In this document: one piece after another, positions 25,351 through 35,965 of the stretch | Layout of the letters: each line of letters begins with the position of its first letter | Numbering within the stretch: the stretch's first letter is position 1 | Source: Sphagnum compactum | Taxonomy: Eukaryota > Bryophyta > Sphagnopsida > Sphagnales | Assembly (NCBI GenBank): GCA_965153455.1 | Contig: OZ234494.1 | Location: 4,712,001-4,776,000 of the forward strand | Direction: 5' to 3' | Length of the DNA: 64,000 bases | Translations under genes and position numbers: made by a program | The notes under the pieces: model-generated | The model's database searches: none | What the model was told of the DNA's origin: nothing | The model's input: the letters and a program-made list of their open reading frames with translations, nothing else

Positions 25351-25956
25351 AATAACCAGTGGACAAAGCCCACCCCCCCCCCCCCTGTGCCATATACCGT
25401 ACTCGCCAACATGGTAATGATAAACCCCAGTGCCCACTACCGTACGCACGCACCAACTTGGTAGGTAATGGATCCAAGGGAATTGGATGAGCCTAGCAGA
25501 ACACAGCTCAAAAGTGAGCCATGTGGATGATTCCCTACAAGATGTCAGCACTCTGATGACGCTAGTTGAACTAAAGATTCACCTAGTATCATTCTGTTGA
25601 TGGATGAATTTCATCCAAGTTGATGAGTGGAAGAGAAGAATCTTGCATCTGGTGAGAGAGAAGAAAATGAAGTCAAGAAAGACGCTTTACCAGTTATGAG
25701 CAGGTCACTCGTCTCCGTCTGCTGCGAAGGTTGCACAACTGGTTCTTCACCTGGCAACCAGTGGTACCAGAACAACTTGCAGAAGTCGTTTGCCTGATGG
25801 CACCGGGGTGTCCAAGCACCCTGCTGCCACAAAGGTTCAGGATTACGTGATGAATTCAGAACAAAACCAGCTTCTCGCCAAATGGCTTTGCCCTATATGG
25901 CAAGTTCGAATAGAAATCATGAGGAATGATGGAGGTGTATAACATACTTTTTTTTT

Positions 25957-26789
25957 TGGAATGGCAAAAAGGTCATGCTTGTGCTAAGCCATCGTCCATT
26001 CATGTTCATCGAATAAGAGTCTAGTGTCTAAATCGATGAACATCAATGGGCGATGGCTTAGCACAAGCATGACACAAAGGAAGGAAAATGCTAGGTGAGC
26101 TCAAATTTCCTTTGTATTTACATCATGTTGTTCACACACATGAGGAGGAGGTTTATCAATTGCTTGAAAAGATAGGTCTAATTGTCCATGCATGCATATC
26201 TAGCTTGGGGTCAGTCATCAATGAAATTTTGTGAGGCCCAAACATACCCAACATAACACATTGAAAAGTTTGGACCCATGTCAAAAGCACGGGCTCAATG
26301 TCAAAATCTTGAGCACCATGCCAAACTTGGGCCCAAGTCCAAGGGGTCCGGTGTCTTGTTTACCACCTTTACAAGGTAAGTTTTTGTGAAGAGATGTCTA
26401 AAGAAACAAGGATGGAATCTTTGTATTTGCAATTGTTGTGGAGGCAAGTCCAAGACGACTTGAGCCCAACCTTTAGACATTGAGCTTGGAATTTTGACAT
26501 GGGGCTAGACTTTTCAAATATGTTGTACTGATATGTGTAGGTCTTGCAAAATGTCAATAATCGAGGGCTAGATATGCATGGACAATAAAACCTAGGGTCC
26601 ATTGGGCAATTGGTAAACCCTGTGTGTGCCTGTATGTGTGTGTGGACAATCCAACCCGATGCAAATAGAAGTAAATTTGAGCTCACATTTCCTTGGTCTA
26701 GAGGTTGCTTCCTTGGAATACTAATTTCTTATTAGACAAACATGAATGGGCCATGGCTTCCGCACAAGCATGACCTTTTTGCTGTTCCA
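25957..26789. mobile_element. Fold-back element, 833 bp, nearly entirely inverted repeats
   Basis: The left end TGGAATGGCAAAAAGGTCATG matches the reverse complement of the right end, TGGAACAGCAAAAAGGTCATG. The similarity continues through GCTTGTGC and AAGCCAT to CATTCATGTT. Inside, further mirrored pairs follow in order: GTGAGCTCAAATTTCC (about 26095) with its complement near 26680, and GTCCATGCATGCATATCTAGC (about 26187) with its complement near 26575. The whole element can therefore fold on itself. A second inverted copy of the left end makes the tight hairpin at 25972-26073. No protein is encoded. A target duplication could not be defined because the left flank is a T-run. Confidence 0.75.
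25972..26073. ncRNA. Near-perfect 41-bp hairpin, possible small-RNA precursor
   Basis: The arms 25972-26012 and 26033-26073 are reverse complements with only two mismatches by eye, enclosing a 20-base loop. Each arm carries GTCATGCTTGTGCTAAGCCA. Size and pairing are within the range of plant miRNA or siRNA precursors, but arms this long and this well matched also arise by simple inverted duplication in a transposon. It lies at the end of the fold-back element. Transcription is not shown by the sequence. Confidence 0.4.
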
Positions 26790-28400
26790 TACTATGGTAC
26801 CACATTCAACTAATTAACTTATGGCGACAAATCAGCCAATATTTTTGAAAGTGTGGTGAACTAAGTAACAGAATAGTGGCCGTATGTACAGCCAAGGGGA
26901 CTCAGGGCAAGTACTTTACCATACAACCCTTCTCCTCTTGTTGTTAGGGATCTAGTCTAACATATGGGTTGATACGTTCCAATATGTAAGTTAGTTGGGC
27001 AGATAGTTTATCATGCAACATTTGTCATCTTGACATTAAGGTTCAAGTCGATCTTTTGGGTGCCAATGCACGATCTAGTTAGGGTGGGTTGACGTGGGAA
27101 ATTCCGGGTCTGCAGTTTTGTTAAATACTTAGGTTGGTTGGACTGCCACAGGTCCTGTAGAATTCCACCCATGCAGAATTTCACCCATGTGGTAAGTTTG
27201 TGTGGGAAGTGTAATGTAATGTAGCCTTATAAAAGGATGTCAGACTATGAGATATGAAAGTAAGCATTCATATATGCGTTTGCTTGTGACTGCAAAAAGT
27301 GATTGTAATACATAATCTAGTGATGAAGTGACTAACAATTGGGAGACCCTCCTCGAGTCTATGCTGAAAACCTGCACAACTTCATTATCCTGGGGGGCAA
27401 ATGATTGTGGAAAACAATTTAGTAATGTGAAGTGGCTAAGGATTGATTGACACTCAGTAACAGATCACTTACTCCAGTGAAATGCTGCAGAATATACTGT
27501 GCATAATATTAATGAAATGCTGCAGGAAGTGATTGTGGAATATAATTTACAACCTTGACATGATTCAGGATTAGGTGGTTTTTTTATTAAAAACAATGAT
27601 GAAACCAGCAAAATCCTAGAGCACAGCAAATTCAAGCAGCTCATCACATAATGGCTCTGCCATTTATGACAGGTTCTTTTTTTTTCTAAACCATGAGAAA
27701 AGATGGAAAATGAACTTGATGAAAAAACAAATTCAGCCTAGAGAGTACAACTAGGTCACAGATGTCACCCCCCACACATTGGTTTTAAGTTAAAACCAAA
27801 TTTTTAACCCATATCCCTGCACTGATCATGTGAAGTTTCTACTTTCTACCCTTTGGGCAGAGCCAGTCAAAGATCACAGCCAGGGTGAACCAGCACCCAC
27901 AAACCCAAATGGGTGCAAAAATAAAGAATCTGATCCCCAATAATATGAGAAAGAACACAGTACTACAGGTCAGTTCACACCTGCTAGTAACCCAAGTGTT
28001 AACTTAGCAATTTGCAAACTTTGTTCAAATTCAACATTGGTTTTTTGTAAGTAGCATATGTGTCACTGTGGTATGGTACACTATCAAAAGTGTTGTCACG
28101 ATATGATAGTGTAAACACTAAACTATTAGTGTGTCAATTAATCTCCAAAAAAATGTACATTCATTTGCCTATGACAAATGCTAACCTATCAATCTTGCAC
28201 CTAGGCTCAAAAAATACTAATCTATCACCAAGCTTCGTTCTTGTGCATCTATCCTTTGAACTATTTAAACAACTCTCTTGTGTGCTTTTCTAAGTTTTGC
28301 AACATCTTTGCAAGGCATATATAAATAGACAATCTTTGCAACAACCCTACGCAACAAAATTGTAATGGTTTTTGGGCATGGATAGCTCAAATTTTCAATC
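26790..28400. other. Mixed spacer with a possible solo-LTR-like segment
   Basis: A segment from about 26944 (TGTTAGGGATC) to about 27405 has LTR-like features: a CCTTATAAAAGGATGTC TATA-type box near 27225, and downstream a short region ending ACCTGCACAAC. I could not find a second copy, a primer-binding site or a clear 5-bp target duplication, so solo LTR is only a guess. A GTGAACCAGCACCCA copy lies at 27885-27899. No coding region was recognised. Confidence 0.3.
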
Positions 28401-29330
28401 GTAACAATAAAATTGCATGGGAAGAAGGACAAGGAGAGGCAAGGGGAAAGGGAAGATTGACTTAAATGCCACCTTGTCTAGCATGAACAAAAGTAGGTGT
28501 AGTGCCATGTGGAGCAAGCACAAGGTGAAAGAAACTATACCACTAGGAGCAACAATCACAAATGTTACACCTTTGTGTTGAAGACAAGGTCACTAACTAG
28601 GAACACTCAAAGGCTTTGACATTGATCCAATGCAAGAAATTGGAACACATAGCTTTACAAGAACAAATCAATCCATATTTTCACATGTTACCTACCACAC
28701 ATAAATGGGATTAGATTATTAAAGAATTACAAAAGGTCACAAAATCAAAAGTCCCTTGCAATGGAAAAATGTGCAAAAAAAATGGAATGGCCTCAATTCC
28801 AACTATAATAAAATATCGTATTATCACACATGGGCTAATCACGACATTACATTATAAGATTTGACAATTGAAAAGTGCAACCAACATTATCTTCCAAAGC
28901 AATTTGAGAAGGAATTTTATGATATTACTCAAGCGTTTTACAGAAAAATGATGATAAGAGTGAAAGCACACTAAAGGTGAACCACTTTTGTTCAAAAAAG
29001 GTGATGGTATAAGAAATATTATAGTAAGCAATAAGTTAAAATCTTGATAGCATTATTTGGTTATCCTAAGCACAAGTAAAAAAAATTAGAATTTGCACAA
29101 CAACATTTTTGAACTCAATATGAATTTTGAGTCAAAATTCATTTTGATCCAATGATTAGATGAAGAGATTGGATAAAGTAATGTACACATAGTATATAAC
29201 TTATAATTTTTTAACGGCCATAGGGCCCTATGTTTCTGATTCATGAAATATTACCAAACAAAAGAAAATTGAAAAAATAATGCAATGCCCATCTATAAAA
29301 TCTCCTCCTCTTTGATATGGTAGTGGTTCA
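28400..29330. other. Spacer, no gene seen
   Basis: A purine-rich plus-strand segment (about 28410-28470, with AAGGACAAGGAGAGG words) grades into ordinary AT-rich DNA. No long open frame, repeat pair or known motif was seen. Confidence 0.45.
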
Positions 29331-29735
29331 AACAACAAAGCGGCTTGTTGGTTTTGCCTCGCGCCAAAATTCGAAAAAAATAAAATTAATCATGGCTTGC
29401 AGTCCACTAGAATAATTTGTAATTATTCCATTGATTCCTATTCATATAGAAAATTTGTATCTTTCATTTACGTGCGAAGCTCACGCCCACTACTCGATGG
29501 TGAAAACACTTCGTCGGGGTTTTAAACAATAATCCAACTCTCATTTACTTCAATGTTGTAGAGTCAGGAAAGTGTTTTGTGTAGGATAGGTTTACGAATT
29601 TCGATGATGGCCGCTCTTTTAAAAGGGGGACGAATGCAAGGACTAATCTACTCAAATAGCCGATGATAAACAGTGAAAGAAAGCCCCTGGGTCGGGATAC
29701 AAACCATGTTCACGCCGGGGGTTTTTTCCTTTAAA
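29330..29735. other. CpG-rich islet in CpG-depleted DNA, origin unknown
   Basis: About 400 bases contain many CpG dinucleotides, in words such as GCCTCGCGCC, TACGTGCGAAGCTCACGCC, CTTCGTCGGGG, GGGTCGGGATAC and CACGCCGGGGG. The sequence on either side has almost none. In methylated plant DNA this suggests either a recently acquired segment or an unmethylated site. GTGCGAAGCTCACG resembles the start of an organellar group II intron (GUGYG), so a plastid or mitochondrial insertion is one idea. I could not match it to a named organelle gene. Confidence 0.35.
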
Positions 29736-30770
29736 AAAATAATATTATGCATTCATTATTTTTTGAAATGCAAAAATAACACATTTTTTGAATGGAAGTT
29801 CATCCAAAAACTTTAGATTTTAAAGTTTTCCTAGATTTAATTGATGTATATCAATATCATACACCATAAAAAAATTCACCTGATAATTCCATCCATAACC
29901 CTAGTTTTGAAGTATATATTCAAATTTTCAAATTCTGTGACAAGTATTATTTTGTTACGAATATATTCCATACATTCAAATTTTTCAATGTTTGTTAAAT
30001 TTTTCAAAATAATTGATTAAATGAAGTCTAAAGCTAATCAAATATACTTAAAACATGCAAAAATAATCCAAGATGTGATGTCCATACATTACCAAAAAAA
30101 TTAATTGCAGAAGGATTATATGTGTGATTACAATTTTGGGGGGTTTTAGTGTGTTTTCACCCATCAACACATTAAAAGATGTGAAAGATGGTCAATTTGT
30201 GGGAAACATTGTTTGCATGTAACTGATTTGATATAGAAGACTCTTTCACACTTCAAACATTTATGATACAAGACTTTCTAGGAATTTATTACATTCACAA
30301 AAAACGTGCAAATGAAGGATGACAAGTTACAAATGTAGGAATACAAAAAAGTCAAGTAAATTTCATAAACCCAAATGATTACTTGTAATCCAACCAAGGC
30401 AATTAGCATTGTAGTTTTGTCAATCTAGTGAAAACTTCATCAACTATAACACTTAAACAAGTCACTTAGCAACATTAATAACACTTAAAAACATGAGATC
30501 TAATGTTTTATCCTTGGTCATTGAAAACTTAAATTAAAATAACAAAGTCATTGTTAACACTATGGAACACATGAATTTCACACAATTAGAGATCAAAAAA
30601 CATAGAAACAAAGTTTAAATGTAGATAGCCAAACAACAAACAATACTCATTTCTATGAAAAATATTGTTATACTTTTAAACCCAAGTCAAATCACAACCA
30701 ACTTCTTTGTAGTGACCACATGATGAACTTTTTTAAAATTGTACAAATTTGTCACAATATATATTTTAAA
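29735..30770. other. AT-rich spacer, no gene seen
   Basis: Ordinary AT-rich, CpG-poor DNA with A and T runs. No long frame, repeat pair or protein motif was recognised. Confidence 0.5.
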
Positions 30771-31125
30771 TGCAAATGAACTTTCATTTTACATTGTTGT
30801 AGATTATTATTCCAAAAGGGTTCATTTAAAATTTGTGTGGGGGAATTATCTACTTGAAATTGTGAATTTAATGTCATTGGGAAAGAAATTGGTCCTTACA
30901 TGGACTTTTGAATGCCCTTAGAATGATTCAATTTTCAAAACTTCTTATGCAAATGAATTTTCATTTTACATTATTGTAAATTATTCTTCCAAAAAGGTTC
31001 ATCTAATTTTTGTGTGAGGGATTAGTTATTTGAAATTATGATTTTGAATGTCATTGGAAAAACATGGTAAGTAAATGAACTTTTTGAATGGCCTCAAAAT
31101 GACTCTATTTTCAAAAGTGCTTTTG
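30771..31125. repeat. Tandem duplication, 177-bp unit
   Basis: Unit 1 starts TGCAAATGAACTTTCATTTT at 30771. Unit 2 starts TGCAAATGAATTTTCATTTT at 30948, a spacing of 177. Both continue through TTCCAAAA, GGTTCAT, ATTTTTGTGTG-like words, TTGAAATT, AATGTCATTGG and end with ATTCAATTTTCAAAA or a variant. There are many point differences and small indels, so the duplication is not recent. Confidence 0.75.
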
Positions 31126-31359
31126 AAGAACTTTTCAAAATATTTTTTGCAACTTTTTCATTCTAATATTCATCAATGTATTGATTTCTTAGATGGGTCT
31201 TTTCATTTGAAAAATAAGATTAGGCAACTCAATTATCACAGGAAGATAATGGCATTTGCGGAACACATGTTTTTAATGTTAACTTTTGTCCAAAATGGAC
31301 CCCTCATGCACCAAAATCATCCAATGTAAGTTATAACTACCCACTTTCAATTTGGAGCA

Positions 31360-32170
31360 AGACCACAATGAGAATGGCCATTGGGAACTTGGTAATGCAA
31401 AAGATCATGATCAAAGGATCAAAAACATGAAGGTGATGGCCACTGGGACTTGGGAAGAGCAAAAACATACAATCAAAGGAGTTCAATAACATGAATACAA
31501 TGGCAAGAAAAACATGATGCTAGAGCTAAAAACACATGATAAATGGTATTCAAAACACAAAGGCAAGGCCACCAAGCCTTATAAATATATAAAAACATTA
31601 AAAAAAAATCTAAAAAGCAAAACCATGAAAGCAATGGTGATTAAGACCTAAGAAAATACAAACAATGAAAAGCACAAAGATGATGGCCACTAAGACTTGA
31701 GCAAAAGTAAACCAAAAAAACCACAAAGCAATGGCCACTAGACCTTGAACAAGAGTAGACAAGGAAAACCACAAAAACAATGGCCAAACATGCCATAAGC
31801 AAGAGCAAAATAGCATGATCAAATGAACAATACCACAAAGGTGATGGCGAACTAGATTTGAACGAGAGTAGATGAAGATCACAAAACTTGAGCAAGAATA
31901 GAAAAACATGTGACCAAAGGAGAAAAATGATGATGGCGACAATAACCAAACTTAAACAAAAGAAAATGAAGAAGACCACAAAGGTGATGTTCACTACACT
32001 CTAAGCAAGAATAAAACAACACAACCATAGGAACAAGACCACAAAGGTAATGGTGACCATGGTTTAAACAAGCCTAATATAAGAACATGACCAAATAAAC
32101 AATCTACCATGAAAGTAATGGTGACCAAAACTTGAGCAAAAACATGTGAGAAAAACCATGAAGGCAATGT
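31360..32170. repeat. Degenerate purine-rich minisatellite, about 50-70 bp per unit
   Basis: At least a dozen imperfect copies of a unit are visible. The unit contains ACCACAAAGGTGATGGCCAC, then TAAGACTTGAGCAAGA, then an A-rich tail. Unit length varies. The plus strand is purine-rich, which leaves two long overlapping minus-strand frames (about 31610-31994) rich in phenylalanine, leucine and valine. Because both frames are open through the same degenerate repeat, I do not treat them as genes. Confidence 0.75.
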
Positions 32171-32177
32171 TCAAGCT

Positions 32178-32465
32178 AATGTTGGGTAGTTATCACAAAT
32201 TGCCTCAAATATCAAGTTGGTTCTCATTGTGAAAATTGAAAAATACTAAATTTGTGATATTTGGTTAATAAATGGTCTATTGGTTCTCACTCAAATGAGA
32301 ATTGGGTTCTTGAAAATTGACACCCATTTTTTATTTTTTAAAATTGAAATTTGGATGGCCTTAATGGGAGAAATTGAATTTGATTTTCACTTAAGTTGCC
32401 TAAGACAAATCAATAAATGGGGTTTTTCTTCTAGTTTTCCATCTAAAGTTTAGGGATCTACAGTT
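32178..32465. other. Possible end of a CCAATGTTGGG-type element
   Basis: The bases TAATGTTGGGTAGTTATCAC at 32178 resemble the terminus of the inverted-repeat element at 41393. GGTTCTC and GAGAAC words similar to that element's interior follow. A matching opposite end was not found, so this may be a fragment. Confidence 0.3.
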
Positions 32466-32609
32466 GTAGGTGAAGCAATTACTAAATTCCCAAAACAAGA
32501 TCAAAACATCCTAAAAAGGAAAAAAAACATAACTAGTAGATCACCAACTTCTTTGTGTGAAAAGGGTTCACTTGTTTTAATTCTAAAAGATCATCTAATC
32601 TTGAAAAAT

Positions 32610-33401
32610 GGCAAAACCACAATGTATTGTACCAAAATGGACGTCACAAACAATATTTTTTCAATAAATGAAATTTAATATAATGTTACATAATAATTGG
32701 ATTGAATATTTTATGGTTTGGACTCAAATATGTATGGTAGTTTATATATGTAGTGAAATGTATAAAACATTTTTGCAATTAAAATTAGTTGCATAGTGTT
32801 TTTGGACTTTTAAAACAATAGATGTGTCATGTAACAAATTATGTGGACTTGTTTTCACTAAAAATGAATTATTTCCTAAATTTCAATCACATGAGTTGAT
32901 CAAACATAGCATATATGACATGTGGAAATCAAAATTCAATAAATTTTTTTAAATTTTTTTTCATGTGCACTCTAAATTGAGATATCTTTAAAAGTCCATA
33001 ATGGACATAAAAATGAAGAATTGGAAAATTTTATCTAGGAACAATATGTTTGTATTATGAATATAAAGAATGGTGTGAAACCAATAATCACATTCAATAA
33101 GGCCCAAGGCATGATGAACATCTAACAATTTTCCTATTTAAACATAACTATGATTGGAAATAAAATAAAATAAATGAAATGTAAAAAAAAATCCACATTT
33201 ATATTAACCATTATAGTTTACTTATATAAGAAGAAAATAAGCTATAGACCAAGGTGATTGAAGCATTTTAAAAAAAGTTATGAACTTTCAAAAATGAATA
33301 TAATGCAAACTGGTGGAATTGTGAGAGGGCTAACAAAGAGATTTTAAAAATTGTGTATTCTTGTGTGGACTTTGCATGTGCCACTTTTGGTCCATCGCAC
33401 C
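32610..33401 (+). repeat. Direct repeat copy L, outside the inverted duplication
   Basis: This segment matches 58.67-59.95 kb in the same orientation. Shared landmarks in order are ACCAAAATGGACGTCACA-like, TTATGGTTTGGACTCAAA, TGGTAGTTTATATATGTAGTG, CATAATGGACATAAAAA, AGAATGGTGTGAAACCAAT and GTGTGGACTTTGCATGTGCC, then GGTCCATCG. The right copy is longer because of at least two insertions. The two copies bracket the inverted duplication. No termini typical of LTRs (TG...CA with a primer-binding site) were identified. Confidence 0.7.
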
Positions 33402-34112
33402 ATGCTTTCACCCAAAAGACCTTTTCCAAGACTAGATAATAATTTTACATTGAAAAATTTTCATAACCCTTTCACATGTGAAGGCTTAGGAAAAGTTGCA
33501 AGATAAAGTGATTCACTTATAGCAAATGCAATGCTCCCAAAGTTCATATTTTAACACTAAAATGAAAAAAACATAAAAAATCAATGTTAAATGTAAATTA
33601 TGTGATGATTAATGAGCTAACAAAGTTCAAATGACCAAAACCTCAACTAAACAACTTTTTGACATAGATGTTATGAAAAAAACATTAATCCAACATATAA
33701 TTGATTAAAACAAGGAAATTTGAAAATTAAATCCAAACATGGTCATTAAAAAATCTATATTTATTTTTTAATTTTTATATTTGTAATTTTTTTCTAATTC
33801 ATGTATTTTTTTCCTAACATGTATCACATATTGAATCATTATAAAACATTTTGAGATGAAATGATATTTGAATTTCATGCAAATTTGAAACCAAAGTCCA
33901 TAATTCCACTAAAAAAAATCATTACTATATGTTTGGTGTATATTGATTGAATTTCATCATTATGTACATTTTTTGTATTTAAGTTGGCAATTTTAATCCA
34001 ATTTCTTTTCCACATCAATAATCTTCCCATAAATGTTTGTGGCATTTGAATAAAATACATTCTACAAAAAATCTAATGTGACACATAAAATGAGCCACCT
34101 TATCTTGCAAAT
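33402..34112. other. AT-rich spacer between direct repeat L and the left arm
   Basis: No gene, terminus or repeat pair was recognised. The segment has no evident counterpart outside the right arm (56.29-56.85 kb). This is why I place the arm limit at about 34113. Confidence 0.45.
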
Positions 34113-34586
34113 TTGGTATGCTTTCATTTATGCACATTTTTGTTTATAATTTGGCACAAAGTACAGTATACTATGACTATGATACAAAAGATTGTTTGGA
34201 GGGTTGTTGAGAACCAAAATAGCAAGGTGTACATTGAATCATCGATTGGTAATGTCCTTTGTCTATTTATAATTAATAATCTAGTTGCTCATCTTGCAAA
34301 TACAAGGTTCTCCAACATTAAACTAGGGTTTCAAAAATCCTAACGAAATTTTAACATGTGGCTCCCAATATTTGAATTATAAGTATAAACAATAAGTTTT
34401 TTAGATTTTTTATAGACATCACATGCCAAAATTGGTCCACCTTAATGTGCTAATCCCCAAACATAAAGTGTTAATTACCATACTAACATTGTAGATTTAG
34501 TAGACTAATGTTGAATATTTAATATATTGTTTCTTTAAATTCCAAGACAATCATTAAGACTTAACTTTTTACTCTAAAAGTGTAAA

Positions 34587-35808
34587 GTAGGAACAAGGGT
34601 TTGAAATCCCACTTGTTAATTAACTACATAAATGTTTCAATAATTTTTCAAATTTTCAAAATTTTGTTTCTAAAAATTAATTACATTCAAACGTAATCAC
34701 CTACTGCAATCTTTACAATATGCCCTAATGAAAAAAATGATTTTCAATTGTGATGAACAACAAGTTTACTATTATTTTGACTTGATTTTACTTGTTGAAT
34801 TAAAAGATATGTAAATGTTTTTGTAAAATATCACAACTAACTAGTGAAATTATTGTGGAAAACCCCAAAATTGTGCCTTCTTAAAACATCTTTAAAATTC
34901 AACTAGAAGTAAATGTAATGTTATGTTATGTGGTGGTACACTTTTGCAATTCAATTACATTGAAAAATATATGTTTTTAGGTTTTTGCTCCTTTTGTTAA
35001 CTTGTGTACCATGCACTTGACTATCCAAAGCCCTTTTTTTCCTAAATCATGTTATCTTCTTGATCCTTAACATTATTTCATCTGTAGGCACTTCTTTTAG
35101 TTGGTCTTTTGTTTCCATCACCAACCCCTTGAGAATAAAGATCCTAATCTCAATCAACTAAATTTTATAGTTGTTAAGGAGTGAAAACTTTCAAAACTTT
35201 GGTATTTTATGCCTTTGTTAATGATTGATATCAAATTGACAAGCTTTTAGATTTTTTTCATGTTGATAGAAGTAGTTTTTAAGACAATGACCCTAAGAAG
35301 TCACCAAAGGTTCAAAACGGGGTACCGACCAATTCTTTGGTCAATATTGCCCCTATCAAAAGTTCCTTGAGAAGATTTGTATCACCTTTCAATAATAGTA
35401 TAAATATTTGACTCTATTGCATTCAACTTTCAACTCGGAGTAATGTCTTAAGGTAGTCCTAATCGTTTTTAGTGATTGTTTTCATTATAATACAACTTAT
35501 CCCAAAAACCAAAAAAAATGTATGTTCTTTTTAGTACTTGGACAATGTCATTTTCTTAGTAAAATCTTGTTATTTATTTCATTATATGTTTGTTATTTCA
35601 ACCATGTTTGAATCTACTTAGTTTTATTCTTGAGAAGAAAAGAAACATGTTAGTTTATGCAAAAGAATGAAGTAGTGAATTTTCCAAAAAGTTAAAATTT
35701 GTGAGTATTTTTCATTGCCTACTAAATTATTTTTGGTAGAAGCCAATTGAGTTTTTTACATTACAAAACTTTTATTTGAAGTAATGGGATTTCAAACCCT
35801 TGTTCCTA
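34587..35808. mobile_element. Candidate element with 22-bp inverted ends inside the left arm
   Basis: GGAACAAGGGTTTGAAATCC occurs at about 34588, and its reverse complement at about 35788, giving inverted ends of about 22 bp and a 1.2-kb span. In the right arm one end is present (near 54611, one change). At the other, near 55798, about 24 bases including the terminus are absent between CTTTTAG-like and CACTTGTTAATTAAC sequence. No target duplication longer than a few bases is evident. The terminus contains the palindrome GGGTTTGAAATCCC. Confidence 0.45.
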
Positions 35809-35965
35809 TCTCTATTTTCTTTACAAAATCATTGCAAAATTATTTTTTTCAAAATTTTAGAGTCATTCAATAAGGTCTTTTTTAATATGAATATTTAAAA
35901 ATTATATTTAGATTTATATATACTTGCAATCATTTCACAAATCATTTTTACATTTAGACCATATG

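Noticed and set aside
31610-31994. Two long hydrophobic minus-strand frames resembling membrane proteins
   Set aside because: Both are produced by a purine-rich minisatellite on the plus strand and overlap in different frames.
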